Part shown: one piece after another, positions 44,359-56,647 of the stretch
Layout of the letters: the number at the start of each line of letters is the position of its first letter
Numbering within the stretch: position 1 is the stretch's first letter
NCBI RefSeq assembly: GCF_000741255.1
Contig: NZ_JGZB01000003.1
Coordinates: 310,001-374,000 of the forward strand
Length of the DNA: 64,000 nt
Source of the DNA: Bifidobacterium magnum
Lineage (GTDB): Bacteria > Actinomycetota > Actinomycetes > Actinomycetales > Bifidobacteriaceae
Direction of reading: 5' to 3'
Position numbers and translations under genes: made by a program
Notes under the pieces: generated by a model
What the model saw: the letters and a program-made list of their open reading frames with translations, nothing else
What the model was told of the DNA's origin: nothing
Databases searched by the model: none

Positions 44359-46548
44359 CTAGAGCAGCGTGAACCACGCCTGCACCGTGTGGAACAGCCC
44401 GGGCATATTGTTGATCAGCGAATCGTCGCGGCCGACGACAAAACAGCTGAGCGCCGCAAGCACTACCATCCACCACGCGACCAAGGTGATGAGGACGCGC
44501 GCCGGCTTCCATACGCGCATCCAATAGGCGAGCACGGGAACGGCGGCCAGCATGAACAACCATCCGAAATCGGCCATGTAACGCCATGCGAAACCGCCCA
44601 CATAGCTGTCGAACGCGGCCAACAGCACGCCCAGCACGAGTGCGGACGCCAGCATGCCCGTGCAGTGCGCTCGCCGGATGCCGCGGCGGACCGCCGGCAG
44701 CGCGAACGTGGCCAATGCGGCCGGCGCCAAAATGAACAGTCCGCACACGCACGGCTCGGTGAACGCCCATTGGCTAAGCGGCGTGGGACTGATCGCGAGC
44801 CACGGGAATTGGGGCTGGAACCGTAGCGGCAGGGCGAAATAGTAGCCCATGATGGGCGCGATATTGGCAAGCGGCGTATGGAAGCTCGTCATGTCCGTGA
44901 CAGTCAACTGGTACGCGTTGCCAAAATCGAACGGGGAACCGAAACGCGCCGCATTGTAGAGGCATACTGGCCCCACTACGAACGCCGCGGGAAGAATCAT
45001 GGCGGCCACGGCGCGAGCCACCGCGCCATAATGGGTCCGGTCGCGCGAGGCGATCACACGGCCGCACGCGCGGATCTGGCGCCAGAACAGCGCGAATGCC
45101 AGCAGCGCCGTCAGCGCGAAAGTGGGGCGGCATCCGAACGTGAGCGCGATACAGCATGCGCCGCCCGCCAGATGCGGCAGCGACAGTGCGGGAACGCCGG
45201 GCAATGCGCACCGTCCGCGGCGCATGACCGCCTGATCGGCCCCCAACCACAGCCACAATCCGGCCATCGTGAACATGAGCGCCGTCGCGAACGGTACGGA
45301 ATAGAAATTGAGACGGTACCACAAGTACACGCTGTTGGCGCCGATCAGAAACATGACGCATAGCAGGCAGACTCCCGCAAGAGGGGTGCGCGGCACGCAA
45401 CGTTTGACGAGGCGCACGACGAGCAGGCAGGCGAACAGCGTGAAAACGAACATCGCAAGCAGTTCGGCGCACGCCGACGGCAGCATAAGGCCGCCGGGCA
45501 CGAACCACGAGGTGGCAAGCTGGTAGGGGAGGAAGAACGATACGGCGGGCACCACGCCGAAATAGGAATACCAGTGCCCGTGGTAGAACGCGTAATCCCA
45601 GTACAGCGGGGAAACGCCGGCACTGTTCAACGCGTTGCGCGTGGCAACACTATAGGGGTTTCCGGCCTGGGCCAAAGCGTCGGGAACGGGCAAATCCAGC
45701 CAGGTTCGGCCGTGCAACAGGGCGTCGGCCACATGGCCGTACTGGTCAAAATCGTAGGTGTATTCGCCCGCGCGATGGAACGTGAGCGGTGCCGTGTGCG
45801 TGGAAGCGATGGCGGCCGCCTGCACAAGCACGGCGACGCCAAGCGCCGTCATGACGAGCGCGAACACGAGCCGCTGGCGCAAGCTTGTGGTATTCAGCGG
45901 TATGGCCCACCAGCGCGAGGACGGGCGCAACAGTGCGACCAGCAGCGCCACCGCAGCCATGATGCCCACCTGCGCCCACGACCAGGAAAACGGAACATGC
46001 ACGTTGGCGCGCACATGCGCTATGGGAACCATCGCGCCGACCGGCTCCTCGATCCACACGCGCAACGCGCCATGCGGCGAAGCGCCATGTGCCGCGGCCT
46101 TGACATACAGGGATCGCGGCGCGTACGGGGTGAGCGACACGCTGGGGGCGGAGCCGTCCCCGGATTGCACGCGCACATACACGGTGGACGCCACATCGCT
46201 GGCATGCGGGCCGGCCAATGCGCCGGACAGCTTTGCAGAAGAGACGGGTTCCACATATATATAGGGAGAGGACCCGTCGGCGTCGACTTCGACATAGGCG
46301 TGCGCGGGATCAGTCACCTCAAGCAGCCCCTGCCGCGTTTCGTGCACGCCCGGTCCCAACACGTTCGCATAGCTCGCGCTGTCCGTGCTCGCGGCGAGGG
46401 AACGCCAATGGGCCATATTGCATACGCCGCATTCCAGCACCACGATCAGTAGCGCCACCAGCGCGACGGCCAGCGACCACCGGCGGGCGCGACGTGACCG
46501 GACGCGGGCAAGCGCTAGGCGAAAACGTGGAGCAAACACGGGCACCAT
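44359..46548 (-). CDS. Large polytopic membrane protein, possible GT-C-like
   Basis: A 729-residue membrane protein of unknown function. One segment near residues 25-40 is followed by a ~130-residue extracytoplasmic, beta-rich region (for example ASTVYVRVQSGDGSAPSVSL). About ten further segments follow (VGIMAAVALLVALLRPS; VFALVMTALGVAVLVQAAAI; AVPVLAYWMRVWKPARVLI). The layout resembles GT-C glycosyltransferases of cell-envelope synthesis, but no clear catalytic DE/DD motif was verified. The start has no ribosome binding site; TACCTT lies eight bases upstream. Divergent from the TPR-like gene, and upstream of the ABC ATPase on the same strand. Confidence 0.75.
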   Translation of the reverse strand: MVPVFAPRFRLALARVRSRRARRWSLAVALVALLIVVLECGVCNMAHWRSLAASTDSASYANVLGPGVHETRQGLLEVTDPAHAYVEVDADGSSPYIYVEPVSSAKLSGALAGPHASDVASTVYVRVQSGDGSAPSVSLTPYAPRSLYVKAAAHGASPHGALRVWIEEPVGAMVPIAHVRANVHVPFSWSWAQVGIMAAVALLVALLRPSSRWWAIPLNTTSLRQRLVFALVMTALGVAVLVQAAAIASTHTAPLTFHRAGEYTYDFDQYGHVADALLHGRTWLDLPVPDALAQAGNPYSVATRNALNSAGVSPLYWDYAFYHGHWYSYFGVVPAVSFFLPYQLATSWFVPGGLMLPSACAELLAMFVFTLFACLLVVRLVKRCVPRTPLAGVCLLCVMFLIGANSVYLWYRLNFYSVPFATALMFTMAGLWLWLGADQAVMRRGRCALPGVPALSLPHLAGGACCIALTFGCRPTFALTALLAFALFWRQIRACGRVIASRDRTHYGAVARAVAAMILPAAFVVGPVCLYNAARFGSPFDFGNAYQLTVTDMTSFHTPLANIAPIMGYYFALPLRFQPQFPWLAISPTPLSQWAFTEPCVCGLFILAPAALATFALPAVRRGIRRAHCTGMLASALVLGVLLAAFDSYVGGFAWRYMADFGWLFMLAAVPVLAYWMRVWKPARVLITLVAWWMVVLAALSCFVVGRDDSLINNMPGLFHTVQAWFTLL

Positions 46549-46608
46549 TGTAAGCCAAGGTATTGCGTTCGGCTGTATTTGCTGGCGAAACGTTGTACAT
46601 TAGAGGGC

Positions 46609-49600
46609 ATGGTGACTTTTTTCAAGAAACACGCGCGCAACAAGGACGCCTCGTCGAAAAGCATGCAAAAATTCATGGACGCGCTCGGCGCGGACAAACA
46701 AGTCACCCTGCATCCGCTCGTCAAACGCCATGAGCTCGACCTGATGCCCGCAGGCTCGGACATCCGTTTCGGATGGGCCCAACTGCCCTCCGCCCAGCAA
46801 CAGGGATTCTCGCTGGGCGTGTTCCTCGACACGAACCATTTCGTGCCCATCGCGTTCGCCGACGGCAACGGCCGCGTGTTCGTGGGCAATAGCGAAACCG
46901 TGGACCCGTACACCAGCGAAGCGCGCCTCATTTTCACGATGGACGGCAAACTCGAACTTCCCGACGGGCCGCGCTTCGGCCACGCGCCCCAGAACTCCGG
47001 ACGCAAGCTGCGCGTCATCCGCGGCAGCATCAGCGTACGCGGAGCAGACGGCACGATGATGTGGATCGCCTCTTGGCTCAAGGCCAAGAACAAATACACG
47101 CTTGAACAGATGCGCATGCCGTTGCCCGAACACTTGCGCATCGGACTCGAATACCGCGACGCGATGGCCATGGCCTTCTTCGCCGGATACATCATGCCCC
47201 AAGCCCAAGGGCTGCTCACGGGATTCGGATCGGGCAACATCTTCCGCCGCCTCAACCGGGAAGCGCCGCTCGGCGCCATCCGCCGCAGCGTGCAGGACAC
47301 GCTGGAAGCGCGGTCGCACGGCCTGCGCACGTCGGGGCTGGAAGACTACTTCGCCGACCTCATGGGCCAGTGCGGAGCCCTCACCACCGTGGACGGCCTC
47401 GAAGCCGAACACGGCGCCGAACCCTCGCACCTGTGGGCGTCCAGCTACTCGCACACCTACTTCCTGTCCATCGACCGGCCCATGCCCGTGGACGCGGCGC
47501 TTGCCGTACTCAAAATCGAAAACGCCATCAACCGCTTCGCCAACGTGAGCGCATGGCTCGAACACAACGCGCTCGCCGGCAAACAGCCCATCGAGGACAC
47601 CGTCACGCGCGCGCAGGCCGCCCAAATCGACCGCATGCTGCTCGACAATCCCGCGCTGCTCGCGTTCGACGACGGTTCCCAAACATTCAACGCTTTGGAA
47701 AACCTGCTGGACGGCGACGGGTACAAGGCCGTCAACGACCTCGTGTCCGTGGCGGGAGACGTGACGCGCGAACTGGCCAAGCGCGAACACATGGACGCGC
47801 ATAAGCCCGGCGAATGGCTCTACCGCTATTCGCTGAGCACGCTGATTCGGCGCCTGCGCCTCCCATACCGCTTCGAAGCGGATTTCCGCTGCAACGTGGA
47901 AGCCGGCAACGCGGCGCTCGAATTCATGACCGCCGGCATGGACATGATGCCGCAAACGCAATACAGCGACGCAACGCACGGCTGGGAAACCCTGAGCGAC
48001 CATGAACGCGCCACGCTCAGCGTGCGTTACAACCTGCGCGTGGCCATCATCCTGGCGGCGCTCGCGTTCGGCGCCGACCCGAACATGCGCACATTGTCGA
48101 TCGACATGGGCTCGATCGGATTGGAAGAGGCCGTCGCCGAACAGGACGACGCGATCAAGCGCATGGCCAATGAGATGATCCGCGACGTGGACCAGCTGCG
48201 CTTCGACGCGGACGCGATCAGCATGGCCGATTCGAAGGACGGCGACTACCACGGCGACCCGTCCGACGCGCACGCGCTTCCCGTGCCGGGCGACGATCTG
48301 GCGGCCGGCGACCGCGACGTGAACCAGGACCATGTGGACAGCGAGTTCGAGGCGCTTATGGACGGCGTAGATATCGACGAAACCGTCCTGAGCACCGACA
48401 ATCTGGACGACACGTTCGCGGGCGGCCCGCAAGACGCGCTGCCCGACATGATCCACCCGCGCAGCATGATGACCGTGCGTCTCGAACGCGACTCGTTCCT
48501 GCGCCGCCTTCGCGAGGACGGACTGGCCCATCCGCTGGAAACGATGGTCAAGTTCGGTGCCGTCATGAACATCGACGCGGACCAGGGATTCCTGCCGATC
48601 ACCGCGTCCTTCGACATCAACGACGGCCAGTTCTCCCCGGCGAACGCGCAACGCAAACCGGAAATGGACAACCGTCCGCTGGAAGGGGAGGCCGCCGCGG
48701 TGTTCGGCGCGCGCAACGTGCTCAACCTGAGTATCCAGCGTGACGACCTGCTGACAGGCGCCGTACGCGAATTCCACAGCCTCGCACTGCGCGACGACAT
48801 GTCTTCGGCGGACAAGGCCCATCGCGCGATGGCGCTGATCGACCTGATCAACGACCCCGAACTCAACATGATGGCCTCCGAAGTGACCAGCGCGTTGATC
48901 GACGGCGACGACACTCCGGACCTGTCGTTCACGTTGGGCTCGCATTTGGACGACGAACGCGTCAAGGCGCGCGAACTGCTGTTCTCGGGCCAGGTCGACC
49001 AGGCGATCCAAACCGCGCAGGACGCCATCCAGTCGCTGGACGACACCTACCGGGCCGCGGGAGTGCCGCGCTATTTCAACTCGTATGCCGAGCGCGTGGT
49101 GTACAACCGCGTGTTCGCCACGCCCGACGAGCGCATCACGCTGATTCCCGACAACCTGTTCCACGCCCATTTCGAACTCGCCGACCTGTTGGCGCAAACC
49201 AAGGGACCGCAGGCGGCGCTCGCGCACTTGAACACCATGGTCTCCTACGCGCCCGCGTATCCGCTCTCGCATCTGAAGCTGGCCGTGCAATTCGCGCGCA
49301 CGGAGGATTGGGATTCGGCGCGCGCAGCCTGCCTCAACGCGCTGCGCGTCTCGCTTGACGGCAAGGACGCGTCCTTCGCCTACTACCGACTGGCGCAAGC
49401 CCTGTGGATGCGCGACGAATTCGATGTGGCCATCGCTTCCTACATGATGGCCGCCGACATTTCCCCGGCGCCCATCCCGTCATTGCAAAACGAGCTGCAG
49501 GAGCTTATCGGGCGAGCCCAGTCGCAATGCGTGCCCTATCCGCGCACGATGGACGAGGCCGTGCAGGTGCTGGCGCGCCATGACATTCCGATCTGGCCCG

Positions 49601-49788
49601 TACCCGAAATTTCGCATATCGTGCATGAGGCCGCGCGCATGTCCGTCAACGAGGGACTGTTCGTGCCGGCTCGCACGCTTGTGGTGGCGTCCGCCCGCTT
49701 GGGCAACACGTCGGGCAATGGCGTGGATTTCGTGCACGACCAGTTGTTGCGTTCCCTGATGGGACCCGAGGGCGCGAACCAGCAGTAA
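46609..49788 (+). CDS. Large TPR-like hypothetical protein (1059 aa)
   Basis: A cytoplasmic protein with no signal peptide. The first ~500 residues form an unrecognised globular region. An acidic, low-complexity linker spans ~540-620 (DVNQDHVDSEFEALMDGVD). The C-terminal third has helical repeats that read as TPRs (ARELLFSGQVDQAIQTAQDA; AHFELADLLAQTKGPQAALA; YYRLAQALWMRDEFDVAIAS). Probably a scaffold; no enzymatic motif was found. ATG 46609 lies seven bases after TACATT with GAGGG touching the start, so it may be leaderless. It precedes ligA by 70 bases on the same strand. Confidence 0.8.
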   Translation: MVTFFKKHARNKDASSKSMQKFMDALGADKQVTLHPLVKRHELDLMPAGSDIRFGWAQLPSAQQQGFSLGVFLDTNHFVPIAFADGNGRVFVGNSETVDPYTSEARLIFTMDGKLELPDGPRFGHAPQNSGRKLRVIRGSISVRGADGTMMWIASWLKAKNKYTLEQMRMPLPEHLRIGLEYRDAMAMAFFAGYIMPQAQGLLTGFGSGNIFRRLNREAPLGAIRRSVQDTLEARSHGLRTSGLEDYFADLMGQCGALTTVDGLEAEHGAEPSHLWASSYSHTYFLSIDRPMPVDAALAVLKIENAINRFANVSAWLEHNALAGKQPIEDTVTRAQAAQIDRMLLDNPALLAFDDGSQTFNALENLLDGDGYKAVNDLVSVAGDVTRELAKREHMDAHKPGEWLYRYSLSTLIRRLRLPYRFEADFRCNVEAGNAALEFMTAGMDMMPQTQYSDATHGWETLSDHERATLSVRYNLRVAIILAALAFGADPNMRTLSIDMGSIGLEEAVAEQDDAIKRMANEMIRDVDQLRFDADAISMADSKDGDYHGDPSDAHALPVPGDDLAAGDRDVNQDHVDSEFEALMDGVDIDETVLSTDNLDDTFAGGPQDALPDMIHPRSMMTVRLERDSFLRRLREDGLAHPLETMVKFGAVMNIDADQGFLPITASFDINDGQFSPANAQRKPEMDNRPLEGEAAAVFGARNVLNLSIQRDDLLTGAVREFHSLALRDDMSSADKAHRAMALIDLINDPELNMMASEVTSALIDGDDTPDLSFTLGSHLDDERVKARELLFSGQVDQAIQTAQDAIQSLDDTYRAAGVPRYFNSYAERVVYNRVFATPDERITLIPDNLFHAHFELADLLAQTKGPQAALAHLNTMVSYAPAYPLSHLKLAVQFARTEDWDSARAACLNALRVSLDGKDASFAYYRLAQALWMRDEFDVAIASYMMAADISPAPIPSLQNELQELIGRAQSQCVPYPRTMDEAVQVLARHDIPIWPVPEISHIVHEAARMSVNEGLFVPARTLVVASARLGNTSGNGVDFVHDQLLRSLMGPEGANQQ

Positions 49789-53682
<3,894 letters not shown>

Positions 53683-53686
<4 letters not shown>

Positions 53687-54288
53687 GCGGTAATCTCATC
53701 CAATGTTGCGGCCGGTCCGGAAGTGATGCCGGAATAGTAGTGTTTGCGGCACAGCGAAATATAGGTGCCTGTGCCGCCAAAAAGAATTTTGTCGCCCTTG
53801 TGCACAATATGTCCCTGTTCATCGAGGCGTGCGTTGAAACAGGCGGCGCGTCCGCACCAGCAGACCGTTTTGATGTTTTCGATTTTGTCCGCGGTGAGCA
53901 GCAGGCGCGTGGCGCCCTCGAACCCTTCTCCCTGGAAGTCGGTGCGCAGTCCGTAACAGATGACCGAAATGTCGTAATCGTCCACGATTTTGGCCAGCGC
54001 GTCGATCTGGTCCGCGGACAGGAACTGCGCCTCGTCCACAATCACCACGTCGAAATCGATGGTGTCGGGCGTGCGATGTTCCATGTCGGCGAGGAAATCC
54101 TCAACAAAATCGCATTCCGCTTCAAGTCCGATGCGCGAACGGATCGTATGCTCGCCGTCGCGGCTTTCCATGCGTGGTTTGAGCATGACGGGGCGCTTGC
54201 CGCGTTCAATATAGTTGTAGCGCACCATAAGCGCATTGGCGGTTTTTGAGGCGCCTACCGCACCATATTTGAAGTAGAGCTTGGCCAT
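53683..54288 (-). CDS. tdk: Thymidine kinase
   Basis: Type II thymidine kinase, 201 residues; salvages thymidine with ATP. The P-loop is KYGAVGASKTANAL, a variant of the usual GxMxSGKS. VVIVDEAQFLSADQ carries the catalytic Glu, and GLRTDFQGEGFEGATRLL is the lasso region. Zinc Cys pairs are CWCGRAACFNAR plus a late single Cys (CRKHYY). AGAGAGGAA lies upstream of ATG. First gene of a tdk-mrp pair. Confidence 0.93.
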
Positions 54289-54431
54289 GAACTGCGTGTT
54301 CCTCTCTCCGGGCGAGCTTCAACGGGCTTGTTCTTCCGCAGGACATTGTAGTGGCAGGCGCGAATTGGGCCAAGCGGCGCGGGAAGCGCCGGTGCCGCGG
54401 CGCACGGGCGTCGGTCGTGTCTGGCTGGCGC

Positions 54432-55124
54432 CTAGACGATGCGCCGTACCGCGGCCCAGCGCGTCAGCTCCGACCGGTTCGACAATTGCAGTTTGCGCAA
54501 TACGGCGCTCATGTGCGTTTCGACGGTTTTGACGGATATGAACAGTTCCGCCGCCACCTCGCGGTACGTGTATCCGCGCGCGATCAGCCGCATGACTTCC
54601 TGCTCGCGCGCCGAAAGCCGGTTGAGTTCCTCGTCGGCGCGCGCTTGCGTACCGCTGTCTTCCAGCGGCACTCCCTGGAATGCGGAAAGCACGAATCCGG
54701 CCAGTTTCGGCGAAAATACGGCGTATCCCTCGCTTACCTGATGGATGGCCGCCGTCAAATCCGCCGCGTTGATCGTTTTCGTCACATATCCGCGCGCGCC
54801 GGCCCGGATAACGGCGCCCACATCCTGCGCCGAATCGGACACAGACAGGGCCAGGAACGCCGTGTCCGGCGCGTAGGGCGCCGATTTGGCGAGGATTTCC
54901 GTACCGCCACCTCCCTCGCCGCCCGGAACATGCACGTCGAGCAGCACCACGTCCGGTTTGGTTTGCACGATCATGGCGACCGACGAATCCACGTCGCCCG
55001 CCTGTCCCACGATCGTGAACGCGGGCTGCAAAGTGGCGATCACGCCCGCCCGGAACATCTCATGATCGTCCACAATCGCCACACGAATGGCGCGCGTATC
55101 TGGCTTATCCTGTGCGTTCGTCAT
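54432..55124 (-). CDS. Response regulator, NarL/LuxR type
   Basis: A 230-residue regulator. The receiver domain has the acidic pair Asp19-Asp20 and phospho-acceptor Asp63 (DVVLLDVHVPGG). The C-terminal LuxR helix-turn-helix is LSAREQEVMRLIARGYTYRE with VKTVETHMSAVLRKL. A glycine-rich insertion (GGEGGGG) follows the phospho-Asp, which is unusual. GGAGG precedes ATG. The start overlaps the stop of the kinase gene by four bases, so the pair is co-translated. Confidence 0.93.
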   Translation of the reverse strand: MTNAQDKPDTRAIRVAIVDDHEMFRAGVIATLQPAFTIVGQAGDVDSSVAMIVQTKPDVVLLDVHVPGGEGGGGTEILAKSAPYAPDTAFLALSVSDSAQDVGAVIRAGARGYVTKTINAADLTAAIHQVSEGYAVFSPKLAGFVLSAFQGVPLEDSGTQARADEELNRLSAREQEVMRLIARGYTYREVAAELFISVKTVETHMSAVLRKLQLSNRSELTRWAAVRRIV

Positions 55125-56449
55125 GTCGTCCTCCTGTCACGCTCGTCCTGTTCCCGATTAGTGGCGTCCCCATTGCCGGTCGGCATCGTCATGCGCACTT
55201 CCGTGCCCCAACCGGGGCGCGACACGATCTCCACGTCGCCGCCACGGCGCCGCACCCGCCCCATGATCGACTCGCGGATACCGAGCCGGCCCTCGGGAAT
55301 ACGGTCCGGATCGAAACCGTCGCCATGGTCGCGCACGTCGATCTCGACCAGGCGCTCGCCGGCCTCGCAATATACGGTGACGGGCGGCCTGCCGTGTGTT
55401 ACGGCGTTGACGATGGCCTGCATGGCCGCATCCAGTAGCGCGTCGGTCTGTTCGCTGGGGCGCGCGTCGCCAACAGTGACCACGTCCACGGCCACACCGT
55501 GGGCGTCTTCCACTTGGCCGGCCACCACGCGGATGCCTGCGCTGACCGACCGGTCGGAGGCCACATGTTCCTGGTACAGCCAGTTGCGCAGCTCGCGCTC
55601 CTGCGAACGCGCCAGGGATGCCACGTATCCCGCGTCCTGCGGATGCGTCTGGATCAGCGCCAGCGTCTGGAGCACACCATCATGCAGATGCGCCGTCATG
55701 TCGGCGCGTTCCTCCTCGCGTTCCTTGAGCGCGCGTTCCTCGCCCACGTCGCGCACGAGGGAGGAGACCCACGGAATGACGGCCGCCCCCACACAGAGTA
55801 CGAGCGCCAAGCCGGTGACTACGCTGCGCGGCAAGGAAACGGTTCCCGTGGTGAGCGCCGACTCGACCATGACAAGCGCGTAGGCCGCAAATACCAGCGC
55901 CATGCCTATGGCCGTGGCCGCGAACTGGCCGCCCGTCTGGCGGAACCGTATCCACGGGATCGCGACCCCGGCCAGCGCAAGCGCTACGCATAACATGGGA
56001 ACCACATTGTTTCCGGCCGACTGGAGCAGTGCCGCCACCATGAGGCATATGATGCCGATGGCGGCGATAATGCCCGGTTTGGACGCATGGCGCAACATGT
56101 CCGCAGGAGTGTTCGAAGAACGGGACTCGTGGCCGGCGTCCCCGGAATCGGCTAGCCCCGTATAGTCGGGAATGGAGCCGGGTTTCGCCGTGGCCTGCGC
56201 AGCCGCAATGGGATCGCCTACGGGAACCAGCACCCATAACAGCACATAGCCGAGCGCGCCGGCCCCATAGCATGCGCACAATGCAACCGCAATCAGGCGC
56301 ACCCACGCCACATGCACGCCAAGATGCAGGGAGACGCCGCGGCATACGCCCGCGATAAGGCGCCGTTTGCGCGGGCGCAACAACGGCAGGCGCGCGGCGG
56401 TACGCGGGTCGGGGCGCCAAGTGGTGGGCTGGCTGGAAGTCATGGTCAT
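55121..56449 (-). CDS. PspC-domain sensor histidine kinase
   Basis: A 442-residue membrane kinase. An N-terminal PspC domain (~24-80, PRKRRLIAGVCRGVSLHLG with one membrane segment) is followed by four or more membrane segments (~127-230). A HisKA_3 dimerisation domain with phospho-acceptor His256 (HLHDGVLQTL) and a HATPase domain (N-box AIVNAVTHG, DHGDGFDPD, GRLGIRES) complete it. It should sense envelope stress and phosphorylate the co-encoded LuxR-type regulator. ATG 56449 is chosen; in-frame codons continue to 56674 without a better start. Divergent from a second PspC gene. Confidence 0.9.
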   Translation of the reverse strand: MTMTSSQPTTWRPDPRTAARLPLLRPRKRRLIAGVCRGVSLHLGVHVAWVRLIAVALCACYGAGALGYVLLWVLVPVGDPIAAAQATAKPGSIPDYTGLADSGDAGHESRSSNTPADMLRHASKPGIIAAIGIICLMVAALLQSAGNNVVPMLCVALALAGVAIPWIRFRQTGGQFAATAIGMALVFAAYALVMVESALTTGTVSLPRSVVTGLALVLCVGAAVIPWVSSLVRDVGEERALKEREEERADMTAHLHDGVLQTLALIQTHPQDAGYVASLARSQERELRNWLYQEHVASDRSVSAGIRVVAGQVEDAHGVAVDVVTVGDARPSEQTDALLDAAMQAIVNAVTHGRPPVTVYCEAGERLVEIDVRDHGDGFDPDRIPEGRLGIRESIMGRVRRRGGDVEIVSRPGWGTEVRMTMPTGNGDATNREQDERDRRTT

Positions 56450-56647
56450 ATTCTTGCAGGTTTGCCGAGCATTGAATAGCATGGCGTTCACGGATCCGCC
56501 ATTATGGTCAGGGATGTTGGATCCGGCGCCGCTACGGACAGTTGGGATTCCACGTAGGGGACTGGCTTGGGGACGGACAGGAAAATCAGGGAGAAAACAG
56601 GGTGTTCCCCGACCCCCGAAACGCGAACGGCATGGTGCAATGGGAAC

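Noticed and set aside
46600..49398. 932-codon minus-strand ORF opposite the TPR-like gene
   Set aside because: His/Val/Arg-rich shadow; the plus-strand protein has normal composition and helical repeats.
54351..55883. 510-codon plus-strand ORF opposite the two-component genes
   Set aside because: Arg-rich shadow; kinase and regulator motifs are intact on the other strand.
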